In this document: piece after piece, positions 17,851 through 25,720 of the stretch
How positions within the stretch are numbered: position 1 is the first letter of the stretch
How the letters are laid out: each line of letters starts with the position of its first letter
From: Acidobacteriia bacterium UBA6623
Lineage (GTDB): Bacteria; Acidobacteriota; Terriglobia; Bryobacterales; UBA6623
Assembly: GCA_002433055.1 (NCBI GenBank)
Contig: DJHJ01000046.1
Span: 1-48,369, forward strand
Reading direction: 5' to 3'
DNA: 48,369 nt
Position numbers and translations under genes: made by a program
The notes under the pieces: generated by a model
What the model was told of the DNA's origin: nothing
Database searches by the model: none
What the model saw: only the letters and a program-made list of their open reading frames with translations

Positions 17851-19808
17851 TGGTTGGCGATCAAAATGACAACGGCGCCAATATGGCGACTACCAAGACG
17901 CTGGAGTCAGTTCCCGCTGCGACGAGCAGACCGCCCAAGCGTGAGTCGGCCAAACAAGAACTACGCGTGCCGGGGGCTCCCAGACCTGCTCCATCTTTCA
18001 CGGACAGCGCTGATGCTGATTTTTCCACTCCGGAAATACTCTCGGACCCTATAAACACCACGCCGGCTAAAGATACCATCAAACCGTTAAGAAGAGGTGA
18101 ACTAGGCAAAGGTCGCGTAGTGGGGCTTCTGGCCAGCGGTGTAGTTGTGGACATCGGCAGGAAGGTGGAAGGCCTTATAGATATCGAAGAATTCAAAGAG
18201 GGGCTCGCCCTACCTCAACTAGACGACAACATTGACGTCATAGTTCAGAATCAGAAAAACACTGATAACTACCTACCTCTCTCCCACAAAAGTGCACGGC
18301 AGAAAGTGTTATCGAAGTTTCTCTACCAAGCTCATCGCGACGGCACCCCAGTAAAGGCAAAAGTTGTCTCAGAAACTCAGGGTGGACTGAAGGTTGATGT
18401 GGGACTCCCTGCTTTTCTGCCGAGATCCCAGATAGATCTTCGCTTGCCTCAAAAAATCAAGGAGTTAACGGAGTCAGAATTTTTCGTAAAGATCATTAAA
18501 TTCTCAAAACTCTCATCTGAAAAAGGCGACATAATCGTATCTCGACGAGCAATCCTCGAAGAAGACCTGAGACGCCGTAAAGAAAAAACGCTTTCGGAAA
18601 TCAGTTTTGGCGCCACCGTAGAAGGCACAATCAAAAGTATTACTAGTTATGGTGTTTTTGTTGACATAGGCGGGATAGATGCGTTCTTGCACATCACGGA
18701 TATCTCCTACAGTCGGGTTAATAACCCGTCCGATATCGTCCAGGTAGGAGCAACCATCAGAACTAAAGTAATCAAATATGATTCTGAGAAAGAAAAAGTG
18801 TCATTGAGCCTTAAGGCTATGAAGCCAGACCCGTGGGAAACTCTGAAAGATCGTTACAAAACAGGAGACCGTGTCAGTGGTCAAGTCACGCGTGTTGCTA
18901 ATTTTGGCGTGTTCCTTGGAATCGAAGAAGACATTGAAGGTTTATTGCATCAAAGCGAAGTAAGTTGGACTAATCGCTCTGCTAGTTTAGCTAAGAAGTT
19001 TAAGGTGGGACAAACTGTCGAATGTGTGATCTCAAAAATGGACCCCACAAAACGACGCCTGTCACTAAGTGTGAAAGCGCTCACTCCCGACCCATGGTCA
19101 GAGATTACTCAAACTCATCCGATCGGTACAGTTGTGGAAGGAAAAGTAGTCTCGATGACCACCTACGGTGCTTTCATTAAGTTAAAGGAAGACCTAGAAG
19201 GCTTGGTGCATATTACAGATCTAACCCGTGACTCTACCGTGCACCACCCAAAGGAAATACTCGAGAGGGGTCACACCGTTCGGGCGGTTGTACTGCATGT
19301 CGAGAAGACAAAAAGGCGTCTTTCACTTGGAATGAAACAGCTGGAGCCTGACCCTTGGGATGACTTCTCGGCATGTCACTCAGTAGGTGACGTGATCGAA
19401 GCTCGTGTACTGCATCGAACATCTTCTGGGATACTAGTCGAACCAGCGCCTGGACTGAAAACTCTTTGTCACTGGACAGAGCTGGGAGGCAGCCAGAAAA
19501 CGAGAAGAGCGCTCAAAAGTGGTCGAGTCTATAATTTTCAGATCCTAGATCTGGATAACCTACGACAGCAACTACGACTGGGTCGCCGTGGGGTGCCTCG
19601 AAAAGAGATCAGAAAAATCGATAATAATGTGGTGTCCAACCCAAAGACTCGACCTATTGAATCATCTGCACAGTCGTCACCTCAGAAATCTTCCCGATCA
19701 GAAAAAACCCCTCAAAAGAAGGTAAACACTACTAGGCAACCCAAACCCTCTTTGACCTTCGCGTCTTATGTAGCCATCTCGGGAGCATCAGTAAAAAAAC
19801 AAAGGTGA
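17850..19808 (+). CDS. rpsA: Six-domain S1 RNA-binding protein, probable ribosomal protein S1
   Basis: The 652-residue protein has six S1 (OB-fold) repeats at about residues 85-145, 163-232, 252-323, 337-408, 424-494 and 511-580. Repeats 3-5 carry the classic GVFVDIGG, HITDIS and GLVHITDL cores, and PDPW linkers recur at 327-330, 413-416 and 500-503. S1 binds mRNA at the 30S platform and helps unfold start sites. An 80-residue Pro/Ala/Ser/Thr-rich extension precedes the first domain, and a basic, low-complexity tail of about 70 residues follows the last. The tail ends TFASYVAISG plus seven residues, a peptide repeated in the next gene product. The start at 17850 has GAGGGG nine bases upstream. 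A paralogue rather than the main S1 is possible. Confidence 0.88.
   Translation: MVGDQNDNGANMATTKTLESVPAATSRPPKRESAKQELRVPGAPRPAPSFTDSADADFSTPEILSDPINTTPAKDTIKPLRRGELGKGRVVGLLASGVVVDIGRKVEGLIDIEEFKEGLALPQLDDNIDVIVQNQKNTDNYLPLSHKSARQKVLSKFLYQAHRDGTPVKAKVVSETQGGLKVDVGLPAFLPRSQIDLRLPQKIKELTESEFFVKIIKFSKLSSEKGDIIVSRRAILEEDLRRRKEKTLSEISFGATVEGTIKSITSYGVFVDIGGIDAFLHITDISYSRVNNPSDIVQVGATIRTKVIKYDSEKEKVSLSLKAMKPDPWETLKDRYKTGDRVSGQVTRVANFGVFLGIEEDIEGLLHQSEVSWTNRSASLAKKFKVGQTVECVISKMDPTKRRLSLSVKALTPDPWSEITQTHPIGTVVEGKVVSMTTYGAFIKLKEDLEGLVHITDLTRDSTVHHPKEILERGHTVRAVVLHVEKTKRRLSLGMKQLEPDPWDDFSACHSVGDVIEARVLHRTSSGILVEPAPGLKTLCHWTELGGSQKTRRALKSGRVYNFQILDLDNLRQQLRLGRRGVPRKEIRKIDNNVVSNPKTRPIESSAQSSPQKSSRSEKTPQKKVNTTRQPKPSLTFASYVAISGASVKKQR
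19758..19784 (+). repeat. Copy 1 of a shared coding motif (F-x-SYVAISG), S1 protein tail
   Basis: These 27 bases encode F-A-SYVAISG at residues 637-645 of the S1 protein. Copy 2 lies at 20480-20506 in the receiver gene and is identical at 23 of 27 positions, including the same codons for Tyr, Val, Ala, the second Ser and Gly. Both copies sit in otherwise low-complexity tails. No other protein in the window contains it. Confidence 0.75.
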
Positions 19809-19984
19809 CGAGCAGATACGGCAAGAAATCGGAGTCAACAGAGAACGCTCTCAACGACCGTACTACGACGATAGGTGGCAATACAGTAGCCACAGATTAA
19901 GTACCCTGTCGCGCAAGGGCCCACGTTTGCGTACAATAACCTGAACTTGCCGGAACTTTTTCTTACACCAATTGAGTATCTAAC

Positions 19985-20704
19985 GTGCCTTCCATCTTAA
20001 TTGCAGACGACAACCCACACACTCGCCGAATGGGTAGTCAAATCCTCACGGAAGAAGGCTATCAAGTGTGGTTGGCTTCGGACAGTGATGGAGCTTTAGA
20101 CCAAGCCATTCAACATCGACCCGATTTAGCAATCTTCGGCACGCGAATGAATGGCGTGTCGGGTATCGAATTGTGTCGTCTGGTCAAGGGAAATCCTGAA
20201 CTAGCAGAAATACGTGTCGTTCTATTAGCTGGACCACGAGAATCTTTGACGACTCGTGAGACGTCATTGGTATCCGCCGACGGCATACTTTGGAAACCGT
20301 TAGATTCAGATTTGGTCTTGAGAACAATTCGAAATCTTTTAGACCAAGAAATGGTGTCGACTGTCAACAGCTCAGAGACTGCACCTCTAGACATCACAAA
20401 GGGTTCTGTCAATGATACTAGCTCGACCTCATCTCAATTAGAACGAAACGATCACTCAACAACAAACTCGTCCCCAGTTTTCGAATCCTATGTAGCCATT
20501 TCGGGAACAGTTCATAGACCTTCGACCACGCCGAGAAAAGAACTCGATGGCAAAGCCGCCGAGGTAGTACTTGAGAAAGCACCTCCAGTGAATACAGAAA
20601 AATTAAGCGCTGCTGTGGCTTCTGCAGTTGAAGCCATGGTTCCGGAAATTGTAGATCGTGTCACCAGAAGTATCTTGAAAACCACGCGGGACGTTGAACG
20701 CTAA
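19985..20704 (+). CDS. Receiver-domain protein lacking the phospho-acceptor aspartate
   Basis: Residues 1-120 form a CheY-like receiver: the acidic pair Asp8-Asp9 in LIADDN and the conserved Lys104 in LWKP are present. The phospho-acceptor position reads AIFGTRMNG, so the expected Asp is Gly52, and the switch Ser/Thr position is Ala82. It thus probably cannot be phosphorylated in the usual way. Residues 121-205 are a Ser/Thr-rich linker that contains FESYVAISG (166-174), and 205-239 form a helix (KLSAAVASAVEAMVPEIVDRV) like those ending many Acidobacteria receiver proteins. There is no DNA-binding domain. The start is a GTG with a weak ribosome site. It lies 176 bases after the S1 gene and 37 bases before the YajQ gene. 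Confidence 0.83.
   Translation: MPSILIADDNPHTRRMGSQILTEEGYQVWLASDSDGALDQAIQHRPDLAIFGTRMNGVSGIELCRLVKGNPELAEIRVVLLAGPRESLTTRETSLVSADGILWKPLDSDLVLRTIRNLLDQEMVSTVNSSETAPLDITKGSVNDTSSTSSQLERNDHSTTNSSPVFESYVAISGTVHRPSTTPRKELDGKAAEVVLEKAPPVNTEKLSAAVASAVEAMVPEIVDRVTRSILKTTRDVER
20480..20506 (+). repeat. Copy 2 of the shared coding motif (F-x-SYVAISG), receiver linker
   Basis: These bases encode F-E-SYVAISG at residues 166-174 of the pseudo-receiver protein, the partner of the copy at 19758-19784. The four base differences are the two-base Ala/Glu codon change and two silent third-position changes. This could reflect segment duplication or selection on a shared peptide. Confidence 0.75.
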
Positions 20705-20741
20705 ACTTTTATTGGAATATCAAGAGATAGTGGAGGCAAAA

Positions 20742-21242
20742 ATGGCCGTAAATAGTTTCGATGTAGTGTCACGAATTGATTTACAGGAAGTCAGTAACGC
20801 TGTTCAGCAGGTAAGCAAGGAACTGCGCACACGCTACGATCTCAAAAACACCAAAAGTGAGGTAGATCTGGATCAAATTAAATTTAAAATAATTTTGAAA
20901 ACACCTGATGAATTCACGTTACGAGCGGTAAGGGAGATATTGGAGCAGAAATTAATACGCCGCGGCATCCCCGTGCGCAGCCTCACTTTTGGAAAACTCC
21001 AACCAGCGGCGGGGTCGTCAGTGGTACAAGAAGTGGAGATGCAACAGGGAATCCCTGTAGAAAAAGGGCGAGAGATCGTCAAGTTGGTGAAAGGTACAAA
21101 ACGTAAAGTGCAGGCATCTATCCAGTCTGACCAAGTGCGCATCAGTGGCAAAAAACGCGACGACCTCCAGGCGGTCATGGCTGCCCTCAAGGAACACGAT
21201 TTTGGGATTCACATGGAATTCACCAATTACCGCAGTAGCTGA
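20742..21242 (+). CDS. yajQ: YajQ family nucleotide-binding protein
   Basis: The 166-residue protein matches the YajQ (UPF0234) family, built of two ferredoxin-like domains. It begins MAVNSFDVVSRIDLQEVSNAVQQ, where the family's N-terminal strand and helix are clear, and includes KIILKTPDE, SLTFGKLQPAAG, GREIVKLVKGTKRKVQASIQ and RISGKKRDDLQ. The frame is open upstream to a TTG at 20694 inside the receiver gene, but the ATG at 20742 has a strong GGAGG and fits the family length. YajQ homologues in Xanthomonas and Pseudomonas bind cyclic di-GMP and act with transcription factors; E. coli YajQ binds nucleic acid. Close spacing suggests co-expression with the receiver gene. Confidence 0.93.
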   Translation: MAVNSFDVVSRIDLQEVSNAVQQVSKELRTRYDLKNTKSEVDLDQIKFKIILKTPDEFTLRAVREILEQKLIRRGIPVRSLTFGKLQPAAGSSVVQEVEMQQGIPVEKGREIVKLVKGTKRKVQASIQSDQVRISGKKRDDLQAVMAALKEHDFGIHMEFTNYRSS

Positions 21243-21259
21243 TGCAGACTGCTTAGAAC

Positions 21260-21868
21260 TTAAGTTAATCGCTCTGAAATAAATCTCATCACACTGGACG
21301 AAAAGTAGCCCGGTGGTGCAATCCGAAAAAAAGGCTTTCTTTCCAAGGTTTCGAGGTCAACACCTCGCCAACCTGTCTTTTTCGGAGGTGTGCCAACGAC
21401 TGCATAGGCATCAGCACGATTGAGATAAAGTTTGCTGCTAAGTTTGAAATCCTCTACTTGAAAATGGAGCACCGGTAAGTAGACATCCGGATTAAAAAAC
21501 CTCAAGATGCTGTTTGATTCCACAATAACGAACTCGCGTTTACTTAGAAGTCGCCGCATTTCCGGTAGTGCCTTATCAAGTTGCCCCAGCCTTGTTCGGA
21601 CCCAATAGACATCTTCAGCTCCTGCTTCTAAAAAACGTGATGTGTCCGTCCCGGAATTCGGATCGTCTTCTCGTGTTACTGCATAGGAACAATTAGGGTC
21701 TTCCATCGCGCAACTGCATTCATCACCATGATCGGAACAAATACCGTGACCATATTGCGTGACTTTAATTGCCGTCCACTTGCGCTCATGTGAGGCAGCA
21801 ATCACGCCTGCCATGAGAGACGTTTTACCAATGCTTCGACTGTGTCCACCGATGACTACAAGTTTCAT
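21260..21868 (-). CDS. MobB-like P-loop NTPase with a cysteine cluster
   Basis: The 202-residue protein has a Walker A loop, GGHSRSIGKTS at 7-17, and shows MobB-like features of the SIMIBI class: an early KVTQYGHG strand, GTDTSRFLEAGA, and a later VIVESNSILRF strand. Between them lies a cluster of four cysteines (44, 51, 53, 60) with His41 and His47, a candidate zinc or iron-sulfur site. MobB-type proteins bind GTP and assist molybdenum cofactor loading, but no moa/mob genes are near. Its ATG overlaps the lpxD stop (ATGA), so translation is coupled to lpxD. The function is unknown. Confidence 0.7.
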   Translation of the reverse strand: MKLVVIGGHSRSIGKTSLMAGVIAASHERKWTAIKVTQYGHGICSDHGDECSCAMEDPNCSYAVTREDDPNSGTDTSRFLEAGAEDVYWVRTRLGQLDKALPEMRRLLSKREFVIVESNSILRFFNPDVYLPVLHFQVEDFKLSSKLYLNRADAYAVVGTPPKKTGWRGVDLETLERKPFFRIAPPGYFSSSVMRFISERLT

Positions 21869-22899
21869 TTCTCTCGTTTCTCATCAAGTTCGTGATCAAG
21901 CCGAGTTTCTATTTCTCGCAGCTCAGCAATAATCTTCGGAAGCCGCTCGACCAGCGCTTGTTTTTTCAAATATTCACGATGGGGCCGCGAAGGTGTTCCC
22001 CAGACAGTTTGACCGGGGGGAATGCGGCGATGAGGCAACACGCCGCTCTGACCCCCAATATGAGCTCCAGCTCCAACATGAGCCTGCTCACCCATTCCAA
22101 CTTGGCCACCCATAACCACGTAGTCTTCTATTACACAGCCACCGGACAAGCCAGTCTGGGCAGCGATTAGGACGTGACACCCGATCTGACAATTGTGTCC
22201 AATATGGACCATGTTGTCGAGTTTTGTTCCATCGCCAATCGTAGTCGCTCCAAGTGCTCCTCGGTCAATACAAACATTGGCCCCTAATTCAACGTCGTCT
22301 CCAATTTCAACCGTACCAACCTGGGGAAATTTTTCGTGGTGATCTTCTTCGAACACATACCCAAAACCATCTGCCCCCACAACACATCCTGCATGCAAGA
22401 TCACACGATCCCCAAGCCTGACTCCAGCGTAGAGAACAACTCCAGCCGATATACAACACCCAGCTCCAACGGTGCAACCACTACCAATAACCACGTGAGG
22501 TCCGATAGTGGAATTCTCACCAATTCGAACATGATTCCCGATCACTGCCGCAGGAGCAACCGCTACTCCTTTGTCTAAAATCGCCGACTCAGCCACAACT
22601 GCAGAAGCATGAACTCCTTGGGGGGGGTGCTCAACGGGATGAAGGGTTTGTAGAACCTTAGCGAATGCATTGCGTGGTTGCTTAACTTGAATTATGGTAC
22701 GCCCTTCCTCTGCATGCATGTTTTCTTCCACAAGTAAGCACCCAGCCATCGACTCTTTGATCTTTTCTGCTTTGTCACTCAAAACAAATGCAATCTGATC
22801 CTCCGTAGCCATCTCAATAGTGTTACCACTATGGATTTCCAGCTCGGCGTTGCCTTTGACAACTCCACCTACTAGGCTTGCAATATCCGTAACAGTCAT
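21865..22899 (-). CDS. lpxD: UDP-3-O-(3-hydroxyacyl)glucosamine N-acyltransferase
   Basis: The 344-residue protein catalyses the third step of lipid A synthesis, adding the N-linked hydroxyacyl chain from acyl-ACP. It has an N-terminal uridine-binding domain (about 1-100) and a left-handed parallel beta-helix made of hexapeptide repeats (about 100-310), with the catalytic His in MVHIGHNCQIG and the GADGFGYVFE segment typical of LpxD. A helical C-terminus (AELREIETRLDHEL) closes the trimer. Its presence indicates a Gram-negative outer membrane. The sequence carries eight consecutive Gs on the plus strand at 22620-22627. It is not next to lpxA, lpxB or fabZ. Confidence 0.95.
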   Translation of the reverse strand: MTVTDIASLVGGVVKGNAELEIHSGNTIEMATEDQIAFVLSDKAEKIKESMAGCLLVEENMHAEEGRTIIQVKQPRNAFAKVLQTLHPVEHPPQGVHASAVVAESAILDKGVAVAPAAVIGNHVRIGENSTIGPHVVIGSGCTVGAGCCISAGVVLYAGVRLGDRVILHAGCVVGADGFGYVFEEDHHEKFPQVGTVEIGDDVELGANVCIDRGALGATTIGDGTKLDNMVHIGHNCQIGCHVLIAAQTGLSGGCVIEDYVVMGGQVGMGEQAHVGAGAHIGGQSGVLPHRRIPPGQTVWGTPSRPHREYLKKQALVERLPKIIAELREIETRLDHELDEKREK

Positions 22900-23000
22900 A
22901 AAACAGGTTCAGTCACATCGATACAAAAACTGTTGTGAGGGCAAAAACCCGACGGGGTAACCCAACAACAGCACCAAACATCTAGTATCGTAACAAGGTT

Positions 23001-23828
23001 ATGGTAAGTCTTCGACGAACTCGAACTTCTAAACACGTAAAGGTGTTGGTCTTGTCTGCAGTATTGATTTCTTTTATCTCTCTACCTGTAGCAGCTAATG
23101 CATGGGGACCTATAGGCCACCGAGTCATCGGGCGTATTGCAAAACAGCATCTCTCCCCAAAAGCAAAAAGTCGTTTAAATTTTTATTTTGGTAAAAATGT
23201 TGCCTTGGAAGAACTAGCTACGTGGGCAGACGAAATTCAGAAACAACGTCCAGAAACTGCCCCCTGGCATCATCTTCGCATTGCGCCTAGTGCTACATCG
23301 CTCGACATGGAGAGAGACTGCCCAGAAGGAAACTGTATCACTGCAAAAACGCGTTTGTTTGTCGGTATAGCACGACTCGCTCTGCGGAGAAAAAGCGATT
23401 TGCTGGAGCCTGTTAAATTCATTGTTCACTTTGGTGGGGACTTACATCAACCGCTACATTTCGGACACTCACAAGATCAGCATGGGTGGGATATTCCAGT
23501 TGAACTCAATGGCCATTCAATGAGCCTCGGCGAGGTCTGGAATTCAGCCATTCTCGAGTTAAACGATGAAACCGAAGAGGAGTTTTCAAGGCGCCTTATC
23601 CGTAGCGTCACACCAGAACTCAAGCGTGAGTGGAGCAAAGGGACACTCCGTGATTGGAGCTGGGAAACGCACCTGGTAGCAATCCGTGTTGCCTACGGAC
23701 TTTTGCCCACGGGATCACCCAAAGTGCTCGATGAAATGTACCTGGAGCGTGCTAGGGGTGTTATTGAAGAGCAGTTGCTAAAGGGTGGTGTACGACTTGC
23801 GGAACTACTTAATCGTACTTGGCCCTGA
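23001..23828 (+). CDS. Secreted S1/P1-family nuclease with altered zinc ligands
   Basis: A signal peptide ends at a likely ANA|W cleavage, so the mature protein would begin WGPIGH, the Trp1 and His6 zinc ligands of P1 nuclease. WADEI (Asp), PWHHLRI (His) and HFGGDLHQPLH (H, D, H at correct spacing) supply the next ligands. The final motif, usually N-L-H-x-x-W-D, reads S-L-G-E-V-W-N, so the His and Asp ligands of one zinc are replaced by Gly and Asn. Family enzymes cleave single-stranded nucleic acids and 3' phosphates; catalysis may be weakened or shifted here. It is 275 residues, a usual length. It diverges from lpxD. Confidence 0.87.
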   Translation: MVSLRRTRTSKHVKVLVLSAVLISFISLPVAANAWGPIGHRVIGRIAKQHLSPKAKSRLNFYFGKNVALEELATWADEIQKQRPETAPWHHLRIAPSATSLDMERDCPEGNCITAKTRLFVGIARLALRRKSDLLEPVKFIVHFGGDLHQPLHFGHSQDQHGWDIPVELNGHSMSLGEVWNSAILELNDETEEEFSRRLIRSVTPELKREWSKGTLRDWSWETHLVAIRVAYGLLPTGSPKVLDEMYLERARGVIEEQLLKGGVRLAELLNRTWP

Positions 23829-23986
23829 CCGTCGATCACTTTCAAATCACTACACATCATCCGCGTCAACCTGATAAACCAATGCTCACAAAGAACCATG
23901 AGGTCAGCAATAACTAGGGTTATGATTTAATGGCATATGCTTCACTAAAACCGCCAATTGTGTTGTAATAGCCAACCGTCTTCATA

Positions 23987-25654
23987 GTGAACACCATACT
24001 GCTACATTGGCTCGACTGGGTTGTCATTGCTGCTTATTTCGCTGGCATCGTATCAGTCGGACTGTTTGTTTCGCGACGCGTTAACAAAACTGAACACTAC
24101 TTTTTAGGTAACCGTGGTTTCAGCGTCTGGTTGATTTTGGGTCAAGCATTTGGGGTCGGGACTCACGCTGAAATGCCTGTGTCGCTCGCAGGTGCCGTCT
24201 TTCAATCTGGTTACTCAGCAATCTGGTACCAGTGGAAAAATCTCTTTATCACCCCCTTCTATTGGCTTCTTGGACCATTGTTCCGGCGCATGCGTCGCAC
24301 AACGCTTGGCGAAGTCTACGAAGATCGCTATGGCAAATCCATGGGGGTAATCTATACTTTTTTTGCGCTCGCCTTTTTCTCTTTCAATATGGGCGCCATG
24401 CTCAAGGGAGCCGGCAAGCTTGTCAGCGTGGCAGCTGGCGAAGCAGTGACCCCCAACACAGTTGTCATTGCAATGACAGCAACTTTTCTGGCATACAGTC
24501 TGGTCGGCGGTTTAGTTGCCGCGGCTTACACAGATTTTGTGCAGAGTTTTTTTATTATTGCTCTCTCTTTTTTACTTATACCAATAGGGTTAATGAGAAT
24601 CGGCGGTTTCTCTAGTATTCAAAGTAACGTCCAGCCGGAGATGCTTTCGCTGGTTACTCCTGGTGATATTGGAGTCTTCACCATCCTCATGCTTACTATT
24701 AATGGCCTGGTCGGCATAACAGCACAACCTCACATGATTGCCGCCATCGGTACGGGCAAGGACGAAAGAAGTTGTCGCATCGGAATGACTTACGGCAACT
24801 TCATCAAACGGTTCTGCACAATCGGATGGGCAGTCGTCGGACTCATCGTGATGGTACTACTGATGGAAACAGGTGATGTGCTTGCTGATCGTGAAGACGC
24901 TTTTGGGTATGCCACACGAGAGCTATTGTTTCCTGGGGCCGTAGGGTTGATGATTGCCTGTGTACTCGCAGCAAACATGTCGACCTGCTCCGCATTTACC
25001 GTAGACAGTGGTGCGCTATTTACTCAAAACTTCTATCGTCGGTATTTAGCTGGCAATCGCTCCGACCGGCACTACATGAACGTCGGTCGCCTGTCTGGTG
25101 TAACGGTAACGACACTTGGGGTTCTTTTTGGTCTCTATGTCGATATTGTTTTAGAAGCCTTTCTCTTCACCGAGACTATCTCTGCTTTCATGGGCATCAG
25201 TATGTTGGGTGGAATCGCATGGCGGCGAGCAAATCGCTATGGCGCTTTTATGTCTCTACTGGTCTCAAGCACCCTATTCTTCTGGATGACTTTCCGGGAC
25301 TATGGGATATTATTGCGCTGGCAAGATTGGAATTTTGGACTGTCAATGTTGGCCGGTTTTGCCACGTTGATTTTTGTCAGCCTGATAACAAAACCAGAAC
25401 CGAAGACTGTACTCGATGCCTTCTATGAACGCTTGCATAGTGCTAGTTGTTTTGACGACTCAACCGGCAAAGAAAAATTAGTAACCAAGGAAGGACACGA
25501 CCTTTTAATAGCTAACTTATTCGACCTCAGGTTAAACCAAGGCTGGAAGGTATTCTACGGACGTTTCAAAGTCGATATCAATGGCTTCATAGTAGCTTCT
25601 GGTGTGGTCATAGGACTTATTTTTTTGGCTCGCGGAATTTTGCTACTACCATGA
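23987..25654 (+). CDS. Sodium:solute symporter (SSS/SLC5 family)
   Basis: The 555-residue membrane protein has about 13 hydrophobic helices and SSS hallmarks: DWVVIAAYFAGIVSVGLFVSRR-like first helix, the NRG motif in YFLGNRGFSVW, GxxYEDRYGKSMG, and AAAYTDFVQSFFII in the sixth core helix. It imports a solute with sodium. A 75-residue hydrophilic loop precedes the last helix. Translation starts at a GTG with no clear ribosome site. It lies between the nuclease and, convergently, the beta-lactamase-NamZ fusion; uptake of a muropeptide sugar such as MurNAc is a possible but unproven role. Sugars, amino acids or organic acids are alternatives. Confidence 0.88.
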   Translation: MNTILLHWLDWVVIAAYFAGIVSVGLFVSRRVNKTEHYFLGNRGFSVWLILGQAFGVGTHAEMPVSLAGAVFQSGYSAIWYQWKNLFITPFYWLLGPLFRRMRRTTLGEVYEDRYGKSMGVIYTFFALAFFSFNMGAMLKGAGKLVSVAAGEAVTPNTVVIAMTATFLAYSLVGGLVAAAYTDFVQSFFIIALSFLLIPIGLMRIGGFSSIQSNVQPEMLSLVTPGDIGVFTILMLTINGLVGITAQPHMIAAIGTGKDERSCRIGMTYGNFIKRFCTIGWAVVGLIVMVLLMETGDVLADREDAFGYATRELLFPGAVGLMIACVLAANMSTCSAFTVDSGALFTQNFYRRYLAGNRSDRHYMNVGRLSGVTVTTLGVLFGLYVDIVLEAFLFTETISAFMGISMLGGIAWRRANRYGAFMSLLVSSTLFFWMTFRDYGILLRWQDWNFGLSMLAGFATLIFVSLITKPEPKTVLDAFYERLHSASCFDDSTGKEKLVTKEGHDLLIANLFDLRLNQGWKVFYGRFKVDINGFIVASGVVIGLIFLARGILLLP

Positions 25655-25720
25655 CTCACCAGAAACACTGCAGTACACGATTTCAGAACCACCCCGTCTG
25701 CAAGTTAACTCTTTTAAGTA

